The notes beneath the pieces are model-generated. The model was not told the DNA's origin. It was given only the letters and a program-made list of their open reading frames with translations, and searched no databases. A stretch of 64,000 nucleotides of DNA from Neospora caninum Liverpool (Eukaryota; Apicomplexa; Conoidasida; Eucoccidiorida; Sarcocystidae): assembly GCF_000208865.1 (NCBI RefSeq), contig NC_018395.1, positions 1,457,920 to 1,521,919 on the forward strand, read 5' to 3'. Shown here piece by piece: positions 36,801 through 48,275 of this stretch. The translations under genes and the position numbers were made by a program. Within the stretch, counting starts at the first letter, position 1. Every line of letters starts with the position of its first letter.

Positions 36801-38232
36801 CTCCTCTTTTTTTCTTCTCTTCATCTGTGTCTTGATCTGTTTCTCTGGCTTGCAGAGAGCAGCCCGCGAAATGCTGGAGACTTTGAAAGCGATGGGAGAG
36901 GAGAAACTTGAGCGCTCCGAATTTGTTCACTTCATTCGCCAACTCGCGGCAGGCGAGCTGTCTCTCGTCGACGGCCAGGTACGCAAGGACTCGCAGAGAA
37001 AATTGAAAGTGGAGGGCGACACATCGCATTCGAGAGACGAAGAAGCTTGGAGGGGGGCGACAGACCTAATCCCGAAGCTTTGTGTGGACCGGATAAGCGT
37101 TTGCTTTCCTGTGCGTGCTGACTCTCTACACTTTTCGTTTCCTCGTTCTCATCCATGAATCCACTTTCGTCACCTTGCAGGTGTACATTCATCTAACTAA
37201 AGTATGCAGCTGTTCCTACCGTTGTAGACACCTGCATTTGCATAGCCATTTGTGCGGTGTTTGTACGTGAAAGGCCTCCACAGTGACGCTCTCTCTTAGA
37301 GTTTGTTTTGCCTGTTTTCTTTTCTCCACTTGATCGCTCACTTGATCCGCTCCTCGATCTCCGCACCTGATGCTCCCCTCTCTGAGAGACGACGCATTTT
37401 GTGATGTGTTCTCTTGGAGCTCTCTCGGGCTCTGGCTGCGTGTTCAGCGTCACCGTTTCGCATCCTCCTCTCCGTTTCAACTCCCTTCTCTCTCATCTCT
37501 CTTGTTCTTCCTCTCTCTCTCACCTCTCTTGTTCGTCCTCTCTCTCGCATCTCTCTTGTTCCTCCTCTCTCTCTCATCTCTCTTGTTCCTCCTCTCTGTC
37601 TCTCGCTTGCAGCTTGTCAATGCCAAAGGCTCCCCTGTCGACTGGGACGCACATCTGCAGGCGACGAAAGGTGGGAAGTTCGTTGAGCAGGCAGGGCGCA
37701 GTGCTGGCGATGAACTCAGCGGAGGCGCGGCTGCAGAGAAGGTTGAGGCGGAGACCGGCGCGAGAGACGGAGCGGCCGCGGAAGAAGCCTTGGACGGAAA
37801 TGCTGACGAATGCGCGTCTTTCGAGCAGAGCATGAAGGATTTGGAAGAGGCCTGGAAACAGGCGAGAGAGAAGGTGAGGAACAGGCGATTCAGCCGCCGG
37901 GACATCTTTTTACGCACAGAACTCTGGGGAAGAAGAGGGACGGACACCCGGGAATATGCCAAGGAACGGGACCGGCGCATGCACATCCACAGATATACAT
38001 GCATGCGCGCTTTAGCTAGTCGCATGCGTTCAGATGCATGTTATTGATCTGTATGTCTATGCATGGTATTACATTCCCATGAACAAGTGCATAGAGAACA
38101 GGTTGAAGATAGGGAGCGGTGGATACCCGCGAACATTTTAACCCGATTGACGCTGCCAGTTGAAGACAACTTCTTGGAGACATGCAATTACACATCGACA
38201 TATGCTTATGATTCCACACATACACGAACATG

Positions 38233-38264
<32 letters not shown>

Positions 38265-40625
38265 GGCTTAGCGCCGCAGCGGTCGCCGTGGTCGTGTGCT
38301 TTGCGCACGAGATAAAGAGGCTTTCTGAGAGTGATCAGACGGCAGTGTGAAGGTATCTGTTGCGTTTAAGCCTGCAGTTCTCGTTTCCAGCAAACGGTTG
38401 ATCTTGTCTTTCGCCTCTTTGTTTTTAGGGCGAAATAGACGACGAAGAACTGTCTCTGTTTCGGTCGATCTTCAACACCGCGGAGCTCGGCAAAGCGCTT
38501 GGGGACTCCAGCGCCGACGAGGCGTCGTTAATGGGTAGGCAGATTCGGTTTTTCTGTGGCGAGCGAAGCGTCGCGAAGAGGAATTGAGGACTTTCTGCGG
38601 GTTTTAGGGGAGCCTACGCACGAGATCCGAAGCGTCTTCTCGTTGTCTCTTTCACGAGTCTGTCGCGCTTTCCTCGCAGCCCTCTACTTTTGGCCTTTTG
38701 CACCTGCGTCTCGTGTGAGGGTCACGCGCAGAGGGAAAACCTCTTTTCGCAGCAGGAGCCTAGACAGCTCTTTGTTTCGTGTCTTTCGTCTCTCCCCCTT
38801 TCCGTGTTCCTCTTCTCGCGTTCTCCCCTGGTTTCATTCACTGCGGTGCCTTTCTCTCGTCTCTCTCTCTTCTTTGCGAGCTGTATCCCCCTCAAATCCG
38901 CGGGTTGTCGACACCCGGCACCGTTCCCGGGGTCGGTGCAAACACGCGTTGTTTCTTCCTTCCCGTCCTTGTCGTCCCCCCCTTGCCGACGCACGTTTCT
39001 GTCGGCCTCGATGTTCTCTCAGCTGTCTCTTTCCCACCCTGTTTTGCCTGTGCGCGAATGTCTGCAGAAGGTCTGTGGCCCAGCGTGGACAGAGCCGCCG
39101 GCGCAGGAAACATCCTCGGTAATTAAAGGAAGCCTCGCCGGGAATGCAACCAACCCGAGTCTTTAGTCTGCCAAAACCCGACAACCTTATCTGAACCGCC
39201 TCAGTAGTCGTGTTCTCTCGCTGTTAAGAGCCAAACGTGCCTCGAAATGTTGGAAGGCCTTCACCGAATTTATGAAATGACCAGTTCGCAAGAGTCCCGT
39301 GGACGGTTGACGTGCGCTCGCCGTCTCCGTCTCCCCGCAAACTCGACCGCTGCTGCGATGGGCCGTCAGTGTGGTGTCGCCCGTTTGTTCCGATACAGAG
39401 CAGAGGATGACTCGTCAAGAGAGAGCGCGCGACAAGCGATGCAGCGTCTCCTTTGCAGGGACAGTGCTCGCGAGGGTTGTTGCCTCCCCCCCCCCAAGGG
39501 CCAGTCCCTGTCTTTGTGCAGTTGCGGCCGTCGCTACCCTTTGTCCCCACAAAAAGGCCCATCCCTGCTGCGTCTCTCTCTCTGTCGGCGTGGCTCTGTG
39601 CCGTGCTCCGAGTCTCTCGGCCTCTGGGATTTGTCTCTGTGTCTCGTCACGCGTTCGTTCCTCGTTTCTGCCTTCTCCAGGTCGACCGCAGGAGTCCGAC
39701 TCGTTGCCGGTGTTCTCCGCTAACAACCCGTACTTGAGCGAGCCTTCGCCTCTCGCGCTCGCGCAGCAGCTTCTGGAGGAAGGGAAATTGCAAGAGGCCG
39801 TTAAAGCTTTGGAGGCAGAAGTGCAGCAAAATCCCAGCAGCTCAGAGGGATGGAGACTTCTCGGCGAGGCCCTAGCAGACAGCGAACAGGTACAGAGACA
39901 GCCAGTTCTTCGCTGAGGAAATCTACATTCAAAGGATCTCCGACCTCGCGTCCGCACTCGCGTGACCAGAGAGGATTCTGCTGGCGCCGCTGACATGCAC
40001 AGGCCGAGTCATACCTGGATATGCATGTACTGATGGGGACCCAGAAAGCATATATATATATATATATAAATCTGTCTGGGTGTATGACTGTGTGTATGTG
40101 TGAATGTATGTTTATTTGTGCACATACCAATGCAGGCACAATCTCGCATTTACGGGTATGCATGGCTATCCATATAGATGTAGATAGTTGTATATATATG
40201 TATCTAGGGATGCTCTTTGCAGGTAGAAGTAAATAGCTGTATGCTGTGCAGAGGACAACAGCTATATGCTGTGTAAATGCACCCTTTGTGTTCACATCTC
40301 TACCGCTGCGTTTGGAGGTAGAGTTTCCGTGCGTGTATGAATTGGAGGTGAATCTGCGTGTATGCAGAGGGATACGCGTGAGGAGGGTAGGGATTGACCC
40401 GCGCCCCAGCTTGCAAGGGTGACTCTTTGTCGGGTTTATGCTTCTGTATTTTCTCTGGGCTTCCCTCGCTCTCTGCTTCTCAGGACGCTGAAGCCATTGT
40501 GTGCCTCAAGAAGGGCCACGAGGTGGATCCCTACAATCTCGACAGGTGAAGAACACCGAAGTGGAGCTCTAGGCGGGCGAATTCAGCTGTGGCGTGTGGG
40601 CGCCGAACTCACATACACGCTTGCT

Positions 40626-40663
<38 letters not shown>

Positions 40664-41055
40664 ATATGTTCATACAGGTACTCACGTCGATCTGTCCTCC
40701 ATCTATATATATATATATATATGAATATCTACATACACGTTAATATATATATATATATATATATATATGGTAGATTCTAAGCTTCGTTATGGATCGATAT
40801 CAGCTCGGTGTGTGTTTCTTGCGGTTCCGTGACAGCTTGCTGGCTCTCGGCGTGTCTTTGACGAACGAACTGGACGCTCCGCAAGCGCTGCGCAACTTGC
40901 GCGATTGGATGGCGAACCACGACGAGTTCAGCGCCCTTCCGGGTGTCCAGGTAAGAATTTTTTGCGAATGCCAGCGGATCCTTCGCGCGCTTCCCCGTAA
41001 ATTTCTCCAGGCACCTCCGCGCTGAAAACGCGCCGAGAATTCCCATTTATCCATG

Positions 41056-41094
<39 letters not shown>

Positions 41095-43954
41095 CTGTAG
41101 ATGTCTGCGGATTTCGCCCCTGCTCCTCTGCCTGTTTTTCCTCATATATATTTACACATATGTATGAATGTATAAATGTGTAAGTATATTTGTGTATTTA
41201 TGTGCACATTCAACCATACGTGCACATATATGCTTAGCTGTACATTTTCGCTATGCATGTGTATATATGCGTACACATGCAACCAGTGTGGGTATGATCC
41301 GTATATACGGTCGTATTTGTGTCCGGCTGTACATCCATGTGTATTTGGGTGGATAGATACCCACTGTGTGTACAGCGCCTGCTTCCCGTGTTTCGCCTGA
41401 GACCGTGAAGGTCACCCATGTCTCTGTTCCGCATGTTGTTCCTCCGTTCGGTGAATCCTCAGCGACCGCTCCCGGAAGACTTTCAGGAGCTCAAGGCGCA
41501 CGTGGCTTCACTGTTTCACGAGGCGGCTGCGTGGAAAGGGTGCGTTGACGGTGGCGTGCACCTGGCGTTGGGTGTGATTCACAACATCGATCAGAACTTC
41601 GACAGGGCGCTGTACCACTTTGCCGAGGCTCTCAAATTTGCGTAAGCGTTCCATCCTCGGCTCCAACAAAACAGCACAGGCACTCTGTTTTTGCTTCAGT
41701 CGTTTTCTCTCGAGCTTCCCGAAGGAACCGTCTTTTCGGCAGTCTTCGCGTCCCCTCCTCATTCTCTCTCCAAAGCCCTCATCCAGACACAGGCCGCGCC
41801 GGCGGGCGCTCTCGCTGTAGACTGGGTGCCGTGAACCTGCGTGCGGGTGTTCGTTTCGTTTTCTTTGTCTTGGGCAGACGCAGGTGCGGGACACATAGAG
41901 AGCTGTCCGTTGGGTGGCTTTCTCTGCCCCACGACTTTTGTGTCTCGTCCGTCGTGTCCATCTCTCTCTTTTCGCGCCCCTTTGCGGAGGCAGCGCCGCA
42001 GGTGCGTTCCTCCAGTTCGCACTGAGACTTCTCCAAGTTTTTGTCGCCCTTCTGCAGTTCCGGGCGAAGAGCGGCAACTCTGTGGAACAAAATCGGAGCC
42101 ACGCTGGCGAACTCTGGACGGTCCGCTGCGGCGCTGCTCGCCTACGAGCAAACCGTCGCTTTGCGCCCCAACTATCCTCGGGCGTGGACAAACCTCGGCG
42201 TTGCGCACTCGAATCTAGGTAATTTTGAGTTCCTCAAACGCCGAATCGCGTCGGTCTTCTCGCCTCGAAAATCCAGATCGCAACTGACTTCGCGAACCTC
42301 TCGACAAGCTCACAACCTAAAAAATACAGCGCTGCATGTCCATGCACACATACATTTGTGTATAGATATAGATGTCTAGATATATGTGAATGTGTTTGTA
42401 TATTTGTATCTGTACCGATTTATATATCTGTATGTCTGTAGTTGTACGAGTGCGGATGTGCGTGCTTCCAGTGTCAGTGTGGAGTCTGTCTTTTCACTTC
42501 TCGGGTGTAGCTCGGACCTCTCCAGAAAGAGTGGAGAGGCTGTTTTTTCTCGCGCGTTTCGGCCTCGCCGGCTCGCCACTCTGCAGTTCTCGGACATCGA
42601 GGTTTCGAGGTGGTCCCCGATTTTTCCTTCTGCAGGAGACACAGACCGCGCCCTGCGGTTCTACCTCACGGCGTTGGTGCTTAACCCCGCCGCTTCTCAT
42701 CTCTGGTACTACGTCCGCAGCGCCATCATCGCTCTTGGTAAGCTCGGCTCTCGTTCGTCTCCAGTTTTTTCACGTTTTCCCGGTTAAGTTCGACGGTGGC
42801 GTGTCGCCCCCTGCACGGCTGACGGCCTTCGCGCTTTTTCTGTGTACGGGGAAAACGGCGTTTGAAAAGACTGCAGCAGTGAGGCGTATCCGGTGGCGAC
42901 GCGTCTCGGGGCCGACCGCTTCAGAGGCCGTCCCGTTCTCCTGGATGGAAAAGAGAGTCATGAACTGAATTTGTGCGAATCCCCCGCGCGTCCACGCGAG
43001 GCGGAGTGGCCAAGTGCGGCTCTCCTCCGGGTCTTTCCACACTTTTTTCGTTCGAATGGCTGCTGCCTTTCCCCGCACTCCTGTTCACGCGGCTTTCTGT
43101 GTCGCGGTTTTCCAGGGAAATTCGACTGGTTGGGCTTGGCGGAAAACCGAGACTTGGAAGGCCTCCGCGCGCTGATGCCAGTAGGTGGAAACGCGTCTTT
43201 GGGGAAACGGAGGTTAAATGAATTTCGTTTCTGAGGATCACACGAAACGCTCTGAGGAGAGTGTGCACTCGAACCCGTGACCAGAACTGGCTGCGAGAGC
43301 AGAAACATGCACCTTTCGTAACACGACGCAAAATCCACGGCTCTTTCCTCCCCGGCTCCAGCTACACTTCCGCGGTAAAATGCAGAGATTTTAACTGCAT
43401 AACTGCAAACAGAGAATACCCCACGGCACCTGTTCACGTAGACGCTATATGCATGCATAGGTTCCTACAGCCGTAGACTCTAAGGCGTTTGTGTGATTGA
43501 CGGGGCAGATTTGTGGGCACACAAGAAAACGGAGGGGAACAGTCCAGGTTTTGAAAGAACGGCGGTGGGTTCGAGAGACGGCGTTTGGAGCGATGTGCCG
43601 GTCCGGTTGGCAAGGAGGAAAATTTACCGAGTCGCACTGCCTCATGGCTGCTCGTTACCCATTACAGAGAGCCTGTATTACTTGCGGCGAGGGCTGGGAT
43701 GTTTTCGCAGACGTGTATATTCGTGTGTGTATGTATGTATATTCGTGTAGGTAAAACGTGCATTGCTTATAGGTGCGCGTTTGGTTCACTTGGATGCATT
43801 TTCTGCGGTGAAAGTGGCGTGCGTTTTGGTTTGTACGCAGGCAGGGGCGGTTCCTGTGCGAGAAGAAATTCTGGAGAAAGGTGTGCAGAAAGCGCCGCAA
43901 GAAGACGCGGCTGTACTTCATCGCCTTTTTGGAATGATCAAGCAGAGCACGTAA
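33061..43954 (+). CDS. PEX5: PEX5, peroxisomal PTS1 import receptor
   Basis: Exons by frame and phase: 33061-33216, 34053-34332, 34943-35412, 36104-36436, 36856-36978, 37613-37873, 38429-38534, 39068-39118, 39681-39889, 40484-40545, 40836-40950, 41463-41641, 42058-42218, 42636-42737, 43116-43180, 43841-43954 (TAA), about 928 residues. PEX5 binds C-terminal SKL-type signals in the cytosol and docks at the peroxisome membrane. The N-terminus has Cys16 ahead of NPLTSF, like the conserved Cys..NPL element of PEX5. A WxxxF motif (WLEEF, 35245-35259) would bind PEX14/PEX13. The C-terminal half is the TPR domain, beginning [14 protein letters not shown]. The Asn residues that grip the PTS1 backbone are kept: [24 protein letters not shown]. 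It ends with the helical bundle after [13 protein letters not shown]. At roughly 930 residues it is longer than most PEX5 proteins because of a Ser/Pro/Gln-rich N-terminal half. Confidence 0.94.
33368..33406. repeat. (AT)n microsatellite in PEX5 intron 1
   Basis: Almost pure alternating AT of about 39 bases between exons 33061-33216 and 34053-34332. Confidence 0.95.
33788..33970. repeat. Cluster of (AT)n and TATATGCA repeats in PEX5 intron 1
   Basis: Two (AT)n runs separated by TGCATGCG, then a repeated TATATGCA unit up to about 33970. All are intronic. Confidence 0.9.
34397..34437 (+). other. Possible PEX5 cassette micro-exon
   Basis: A 41-base stretch with an acceptor (GCCTTCCAG) and a donor (GTATCT) reads [14 protein letters not shown] in the PEX5 frame. 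It keeps frame only if the next exon starts at 34945 instead of 34943, using the tandem AGAG acceptor. Skipping it with 34943 also keeps frame. Both forms are therefore coherent; neither is proven. Confidence 0.35.
34436..34502. repeat. TAGATATAT minisatellite-like repeat
   Basis: Several imperfect copies of a TTTAGATATATA-type unit in the second PEX5 intron. Confidence 0.85.
34738..34756. repeat. Short (AT)n in PEX5 intron 2
   Basis: About 19 bases of alternating AT. Confidence 0.9.
35829..35895. repeat. (AT)n microsatellite in PEX5 intron 3
   Basis: An AT run of about 25 bases, then TATGTATA-type variants, between exons 34943-35412 and 36104-36436. Confidence 0.9.
38228..38253. repeat. 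(AT)n in PEX5 intron
   Basis: Alternating TA run flanked by ACACA, between exons 37613-37873 and 38429-38534. Confidence 0.9.
40049..40068. repeat. (AT)n in PEX5 intron
   Basis: About 20 bases of alternating AT between exons 39681-39889 and 40484-40545. Confidence 0.9.
40628..40768. repeat. Three (AT)n runs in PEX5 intron
   Basis: Runs at about 40628-40661, 40701-40722 and 40742-40768 in the intron between 40546 and 40835. More than half of this 290-base intron is AT-rich repeat. Confidence 0.93.
41057..41093. repeat. (AT)n in PEX5 intron
   Basis: About 36 bases of alternating AT just downstream of the exon ending at 40950. Confidence 0.93.
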
Positions 43955-46318
43955 CGATGTGCCCGGGGTCCAGAGGGTGTCTTAGCTTCCTTACTCATTC
44001 GGTGCATTGTCTTTCTCTGCCACTTGATATGTCGCGCTTCTCAGACGTATTCTCTGGCCTATCGTTCCCTTCTGTGGTTTTCTCTTCCTCTGTTAGGCTT
44101 CTGTTCGATTTCTTCCTCTTTTCAGCGATATCTCGGCTTTCTTGTGTCGGTATTCCCTCTCTTCTCGCTTCGTGGGGCGGTCTCCTCTTCGTACAGAACT
44201 GTTTCTCCGCGAAAGAAGAAGTGCTGCAAAGAGGTATTTCTCTTTGTAGGCATGTTTTGGCGGGGCGGCCGCCGGTGCTTGTTCCGGCGACGGCGCCACA
44301 GAGTCGCTTTTAAGACACTCGGCAGAGCGCGAGTTGCCTCGTTTGTATTGGGACATGTGCTCAAAGAGAAACTCCGGATACTGGTTACCTTTTAGATGAG
44401 TAATCAAGGAGGAATCGAACGTCACCGCCGTCAAAAGGCGTTTTGATGGCGAAAGCACGGTGGAGCAACTGCCAGTGGACACACGACAGGAGGATCTCGC
44501 GTGCCAAGGGTTTCCGCTCTTCAGGTGGACGGATAATGCCATGTTCGCCTTGGGAGTCTGCGGTGAACAGCGAACGTTTCCTCGGGTACATCTACAGCAC
44601 ACGGGCTTTAGACGCAAACTCTGAGTGGCGCATGTGTGATAGTGAAGCCTCTCTTCCTTGCATGCTCCCAGCCGGTCCCACTTTCGCGTTCTGAACAGGC
44701 AACAGGCGTCTCGTGGGCGGCCGACGATGGGTGTGCTCCGAGCCTCCATGGGTGATGTGACCCAAGTCCATCCTGGATCGTTATGAAGCCAGAGGACTGG
44801 CGTCTTCCCTGTCCAGCAATGGGCCTCGTGATGGGTGTAGACCGTCACAAAGATTAGCTCCGCTCGCGGAATTTCCACAAGTACGAGTCTCACGTGCACG
44901 TGAGCCACAAATATTTTTCACAAGGAATGCTCACTGCACAGAAAACATGAGGCGCCTCTTTGACGCAAACAAGCCCCTCCAGTCTGGAAGGCGCGGAAAC
45001 CTCCGAATCGGCGGTTGGCCTCGCTCAATCAAAGAACTCCGAAGACACTCTTTGCGCGTTTTATTCTGACTGGTAACGTTATTTCCTCCTGGGACTGCGC
45101 ACACGGGAACGTGGCATTTCGCCTTTGCGTGCCTTCACAAAGGGTCCAATGAAAACGAATCGGGCACTTGCGGATATTTCCCACAGCCCTAAATGCAGGA
45201 AAGGCCCACCGTGGAAACGCGAAAACAAGCAAAATCTTCAAAACCGCAAAGAGTAGCGCTACCGGAAAACTATACGGATTCGGAAAATCGATCACACTCC
45301 TGCGACGTGCAGGCGGGCACGACGGACACTTGGCGATCCCGAGTCGGAGTCTGCCTGACGGCACAGGTGTATCTTCTCTGGTAAACGACAACAGGCTACG
45401 CGACTGTTTCGATCTGCCGACGACAGCGCGCTCTCGTGCGCTGGATAACCTGTGAACCCGAGGACTGAATATGTCGCCTGGTGCCGCCTTTGCACGCATG
45501 TTCCCACGCACCAAGAATGCGGACAAGCTGTTGAGTTCGCAAGTTATGCACGTCACTCCTCTTCCTCTTTAGCCCCATCCTCGTCGGCTTCACATCTGCG
45601 TATTCGTGGTTTCTCAATCTGTCAAACGCACTGGGAGTTTCCTCTGTGCGTTCGGCCGGCGCTCTGCACGTTTCCTCAGTGTACACGCTGCGAACGTGTA
45701 CCACCGTTTGCCGCCTAAGCGGTGGAGTGCCTCTGCTTCCGCCTTGGTTCCATGCTCGGTGAAGAATTCTCACAAACATTCGATGCGCCTTCCTCGCGTT
45801 GACTGGCCAGATGTCGAGCCTCTGTCTTCCGCTAAGCAGCGGAGAAACCCGAGTGTTTCTGTGTGCGGCCTCACAAACGAACCGGTGTGAGTATATACCG
45901 CGACGTGGTTCGACGGACGGGAGGGCGCCTTTGCTCGGCGCCGTTGGACGACCGGCCTAGTGAAGACAGTCGCCTGTCTGCAACACAGCGACGCGCTCCC
46001 TCTCTTCCCAATTAATCCGAGTGGTAAATAATCAGAGGCACGCGGTTTGCCAGTCGCTTCTTGTTGGGACTGCGAACCTCAACAACGGGATAATAACCCG
46101 TTTCGCACCAGCCGCGCCTTACCTCCTTCGCCATGTTCCAAAAGCCCCTTGCTTGCGCGAATTCGAAGCCTGAGAGAGGGAACGCGCGAAAACAAAAAAC
46201 ATGGAAGACCACGGAATCTTTGGAGCAAACAGAACTGCGCTTTTGGTATTACAGTGGAACACAGTTACGCTTTTTGGACTGGTACGCACGCGCGTTTTCT
46301 ACAGCGGCAAGTGTTTGA
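43955..46318. other. 2.4 kb convergent spacer between PEX5 and the repeat-protein gene
   Basis: It should hold the 3' UTRs of both flanking genes, which point toward each other. A 271-codon minus-strand frame at 44093-44908 and a 175-codon one at 45029-45556 lack protein-like composition and I do not call them genes. Confidence 0.55.
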
Positions 46319-48275
46319 CTAGAGCTGAAAGCGCCTGACCGAAACATGATCCCCGATCCCGCCGAGACCTCTAGGGATCCTGAAAGGAAGAGCCCACCAG
46401 TTGACCACACACGCCGGGCGTACGGTTCCCGAGCACAAACAGTGAAAAATACAGCGATCCGTCCCCTTTTGCATCCCTAGAAGAAGACGGTTCGGCACGA
46501 CGAGCAGAGCACAAAGGAAGCGATGGGCAGTTTTTGCCGAGAGCGGAGGATAGAAACGACGGCATGTGGAGTTGCGTTTTTTCCCCGCGGGCTCACTCCG
46601 CTCCGTGGTCGCTCTCATCTGAAGAGACTTGCATGCACACACGGAAAACAGCACAGATCGGAGGCTCGCGCGTCACGGGTGAAACCGCGCAGATTGCAAG
46701 CGAGAAACTCACCCTTGGAAGCAACTGCTTGTACCAGAGTCCACGGACTGCCCTGGTCTTGAGCGACGTTCACTTGATCAACAAAAGACGCTTTGTTGAG
46801 AGGGTATCGCCGCGTGCGAGTCGTAATAATCTTGCAGTCGGGGCCTTCGTATCTGCACAGGGGGGAAACCACACGCGAAAATTACACAACTCCATGCACC
46901 CGGACACGTTCCCCCTGAAGAAGCATCCGTCGTTTCGTAAAGACGGCAAGGCACGAGACGTAAAAGGCGAAGCTTCCAGTGTTTTCCGGCGGCATGCACA
47001 CCGCCTCATATTGAGGAAAGTCTCGCCTCCTGCACATTTACCTTTTCAATGGGACGTAGTCTGGCTGAATTTGACCATCGACTGTTTCATCAGCATCATC
47101 GAAACCTCGCTGTGGGCTTCCCGTCACAGTGTCTGCGCGAGGCTACCAGGTCGGAGTCTTTCGAATCCTTTTTCTCACAACACGACGTATTTCCCCCTTA
47201 TAAAAAGAGACCCGCCTCAGCGGGGTTTATCTATTTACCTACACGTAGATGCATATAATATACATAAATATGTACATACAGCATACATAAATATATACAT
47301 GTATATATATACTCGAGTAACGCAGATGTAGACGGAGACACGTAGACAAGTTCAGACAGGAAACACGTGTGTAGCGGCACTGGCGGCCGTTCAACGGCGT
47401 CTACACAGTCGCTGCAAAGAAGGTAGGTCGGCCTTTTACATCCGCGCAGTTTTTTTCTTCACTATGGACGCCTGAAGAAGTCTCTTTTTCGCCTCTGCTC
47501 ACCGGGTGAGATCCGCGGGAATCGGTGTCGACGTTGGCAGAATAAACGTTGAGGACGGTGCGCACAATCCACAGGTATACTCAGTCCTTGTCCAAGGCAG
47601 GGTGGCCTCGAAGGTAGTCTGAGGCAGGCAGTAGTTTGATTCTAACGAACGGTCTTCGCCGTCTTCCATTCTTTCCCATACGTACGTCGAAGGCCACACA
47701 GGCGTTCTCCCTTCATCCGACTTTGCATCTTGTGCGGCATCTTCAGGCAGGGTTGGCGCGACTGAGTCAGCGGCTGCTGGAGTCGAAGGCGCCTCTTCTC
47801 TCTGCGAACAGGCGAGGCTCTCCTGAGGAGACTTGCCTGGCCCGCCGCATACCTCGGGAGCAGCGGGTTCGTCGTGAGACTCCGACATCGCGCGCGGGCA
47901 GGCAGCGACACTCAACGGTTTCTCATCTTGCGAAACAGCTTCTTCGGGGACCTCTGGAGCAGCTGAGTTCGCCTGTGTCTTCTTCGGTAAGGCTTCACCA
48001 CCGTGCTGCGCAGAAGGCAGTTCACAGATACCGGCGTCGGGAGACGAGTCCTCGACAGCCGAGTCAGGCGCGGACTGAGGCTGGTCCTCGTCAGAAACAG
48101 CGGCTGGGGTCTGAGGCTGGTCCTCCTCAGGAACAGCGGCTGGGGTCTGAGGCTGTTCGTCCGCAATAACAGCGGCTGGAGTCTGAGGCTGGTCCTCCTC
48201 AGGAACAGCGGCTGGAGTCTGAGGCTGGTCCTCACTGGCATTTTTCTTCGAGCGTCCACTCCTTTTCCGAGCCAT
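46319..48275 (-). CDS. Protein of unknown function with 12-residue EDQPQTPAAV repeats
   Basis: Starts at ATG 48275 (CACCATGG context). The long frame ends at a TGA (47499-47501) that is created by an apparent donor, CCCG|GTGAGC, so I extend it. Exons on the minus strand: 48275-47503, 46852-46713, 46618-46597 (22 bases) and 46379-46319 (TAG); all phases match, giving 331 residues. The second exon looks coding on its own (YEGPDCKIITTRTRRYPL). Residues 3-11 are a basic RKRSGRSKK patch. Residues 15-67 hold four 12-residue repeats plus a partial fifth. Residues 70-200 are acidic and disordered; the C-terminal 110 residues look folded and include CGLC. There is no signal peptide or membrane segment. 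I do not recognise the family. The first two exons are well supported; the 22-base exon and last exon are less sure. Confidence 0.72.
47265..47312. repeat. AT/TACA-rich simple repeat in intron
   Basis: Interrupted TATA/ATACATAAATA units in the first intron of the minus-strand repeat-protein gene. Confidence 0.85.
48075..48233 (-). repeat. 36-bp coding tandem repeat, about 4.4 copies
   Basis: It encodes successive 12-residue units: EDQPQTPAAVPE, EDQPQTPAAVIA, DEQPQTPAAVPE, EDQPQTPAAVSD and a partial EDQPQ. The near-identical DNA copies suggest recent expansion, so copy number may vary between strains. Confidence 0.93.

Noticed and set aside
44093..44908. 271-codon minus-strand frame downstream of PEX5
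   Set aside because: Composition is not protein-like (scattered Cys/His/Trp, no hydrophobic periodicity), its 5' end is a GTG and not an ATG, and it lies in a convergent 3' spacer.
46534..47331. 265-codon plus-strand frame
   Set aside because: It overlaps phase-consistent minus-strand exons (46713-46852, 46597-46618) and runs into TATA simple sequence at its end, so the minus-strand gene explains the region better.
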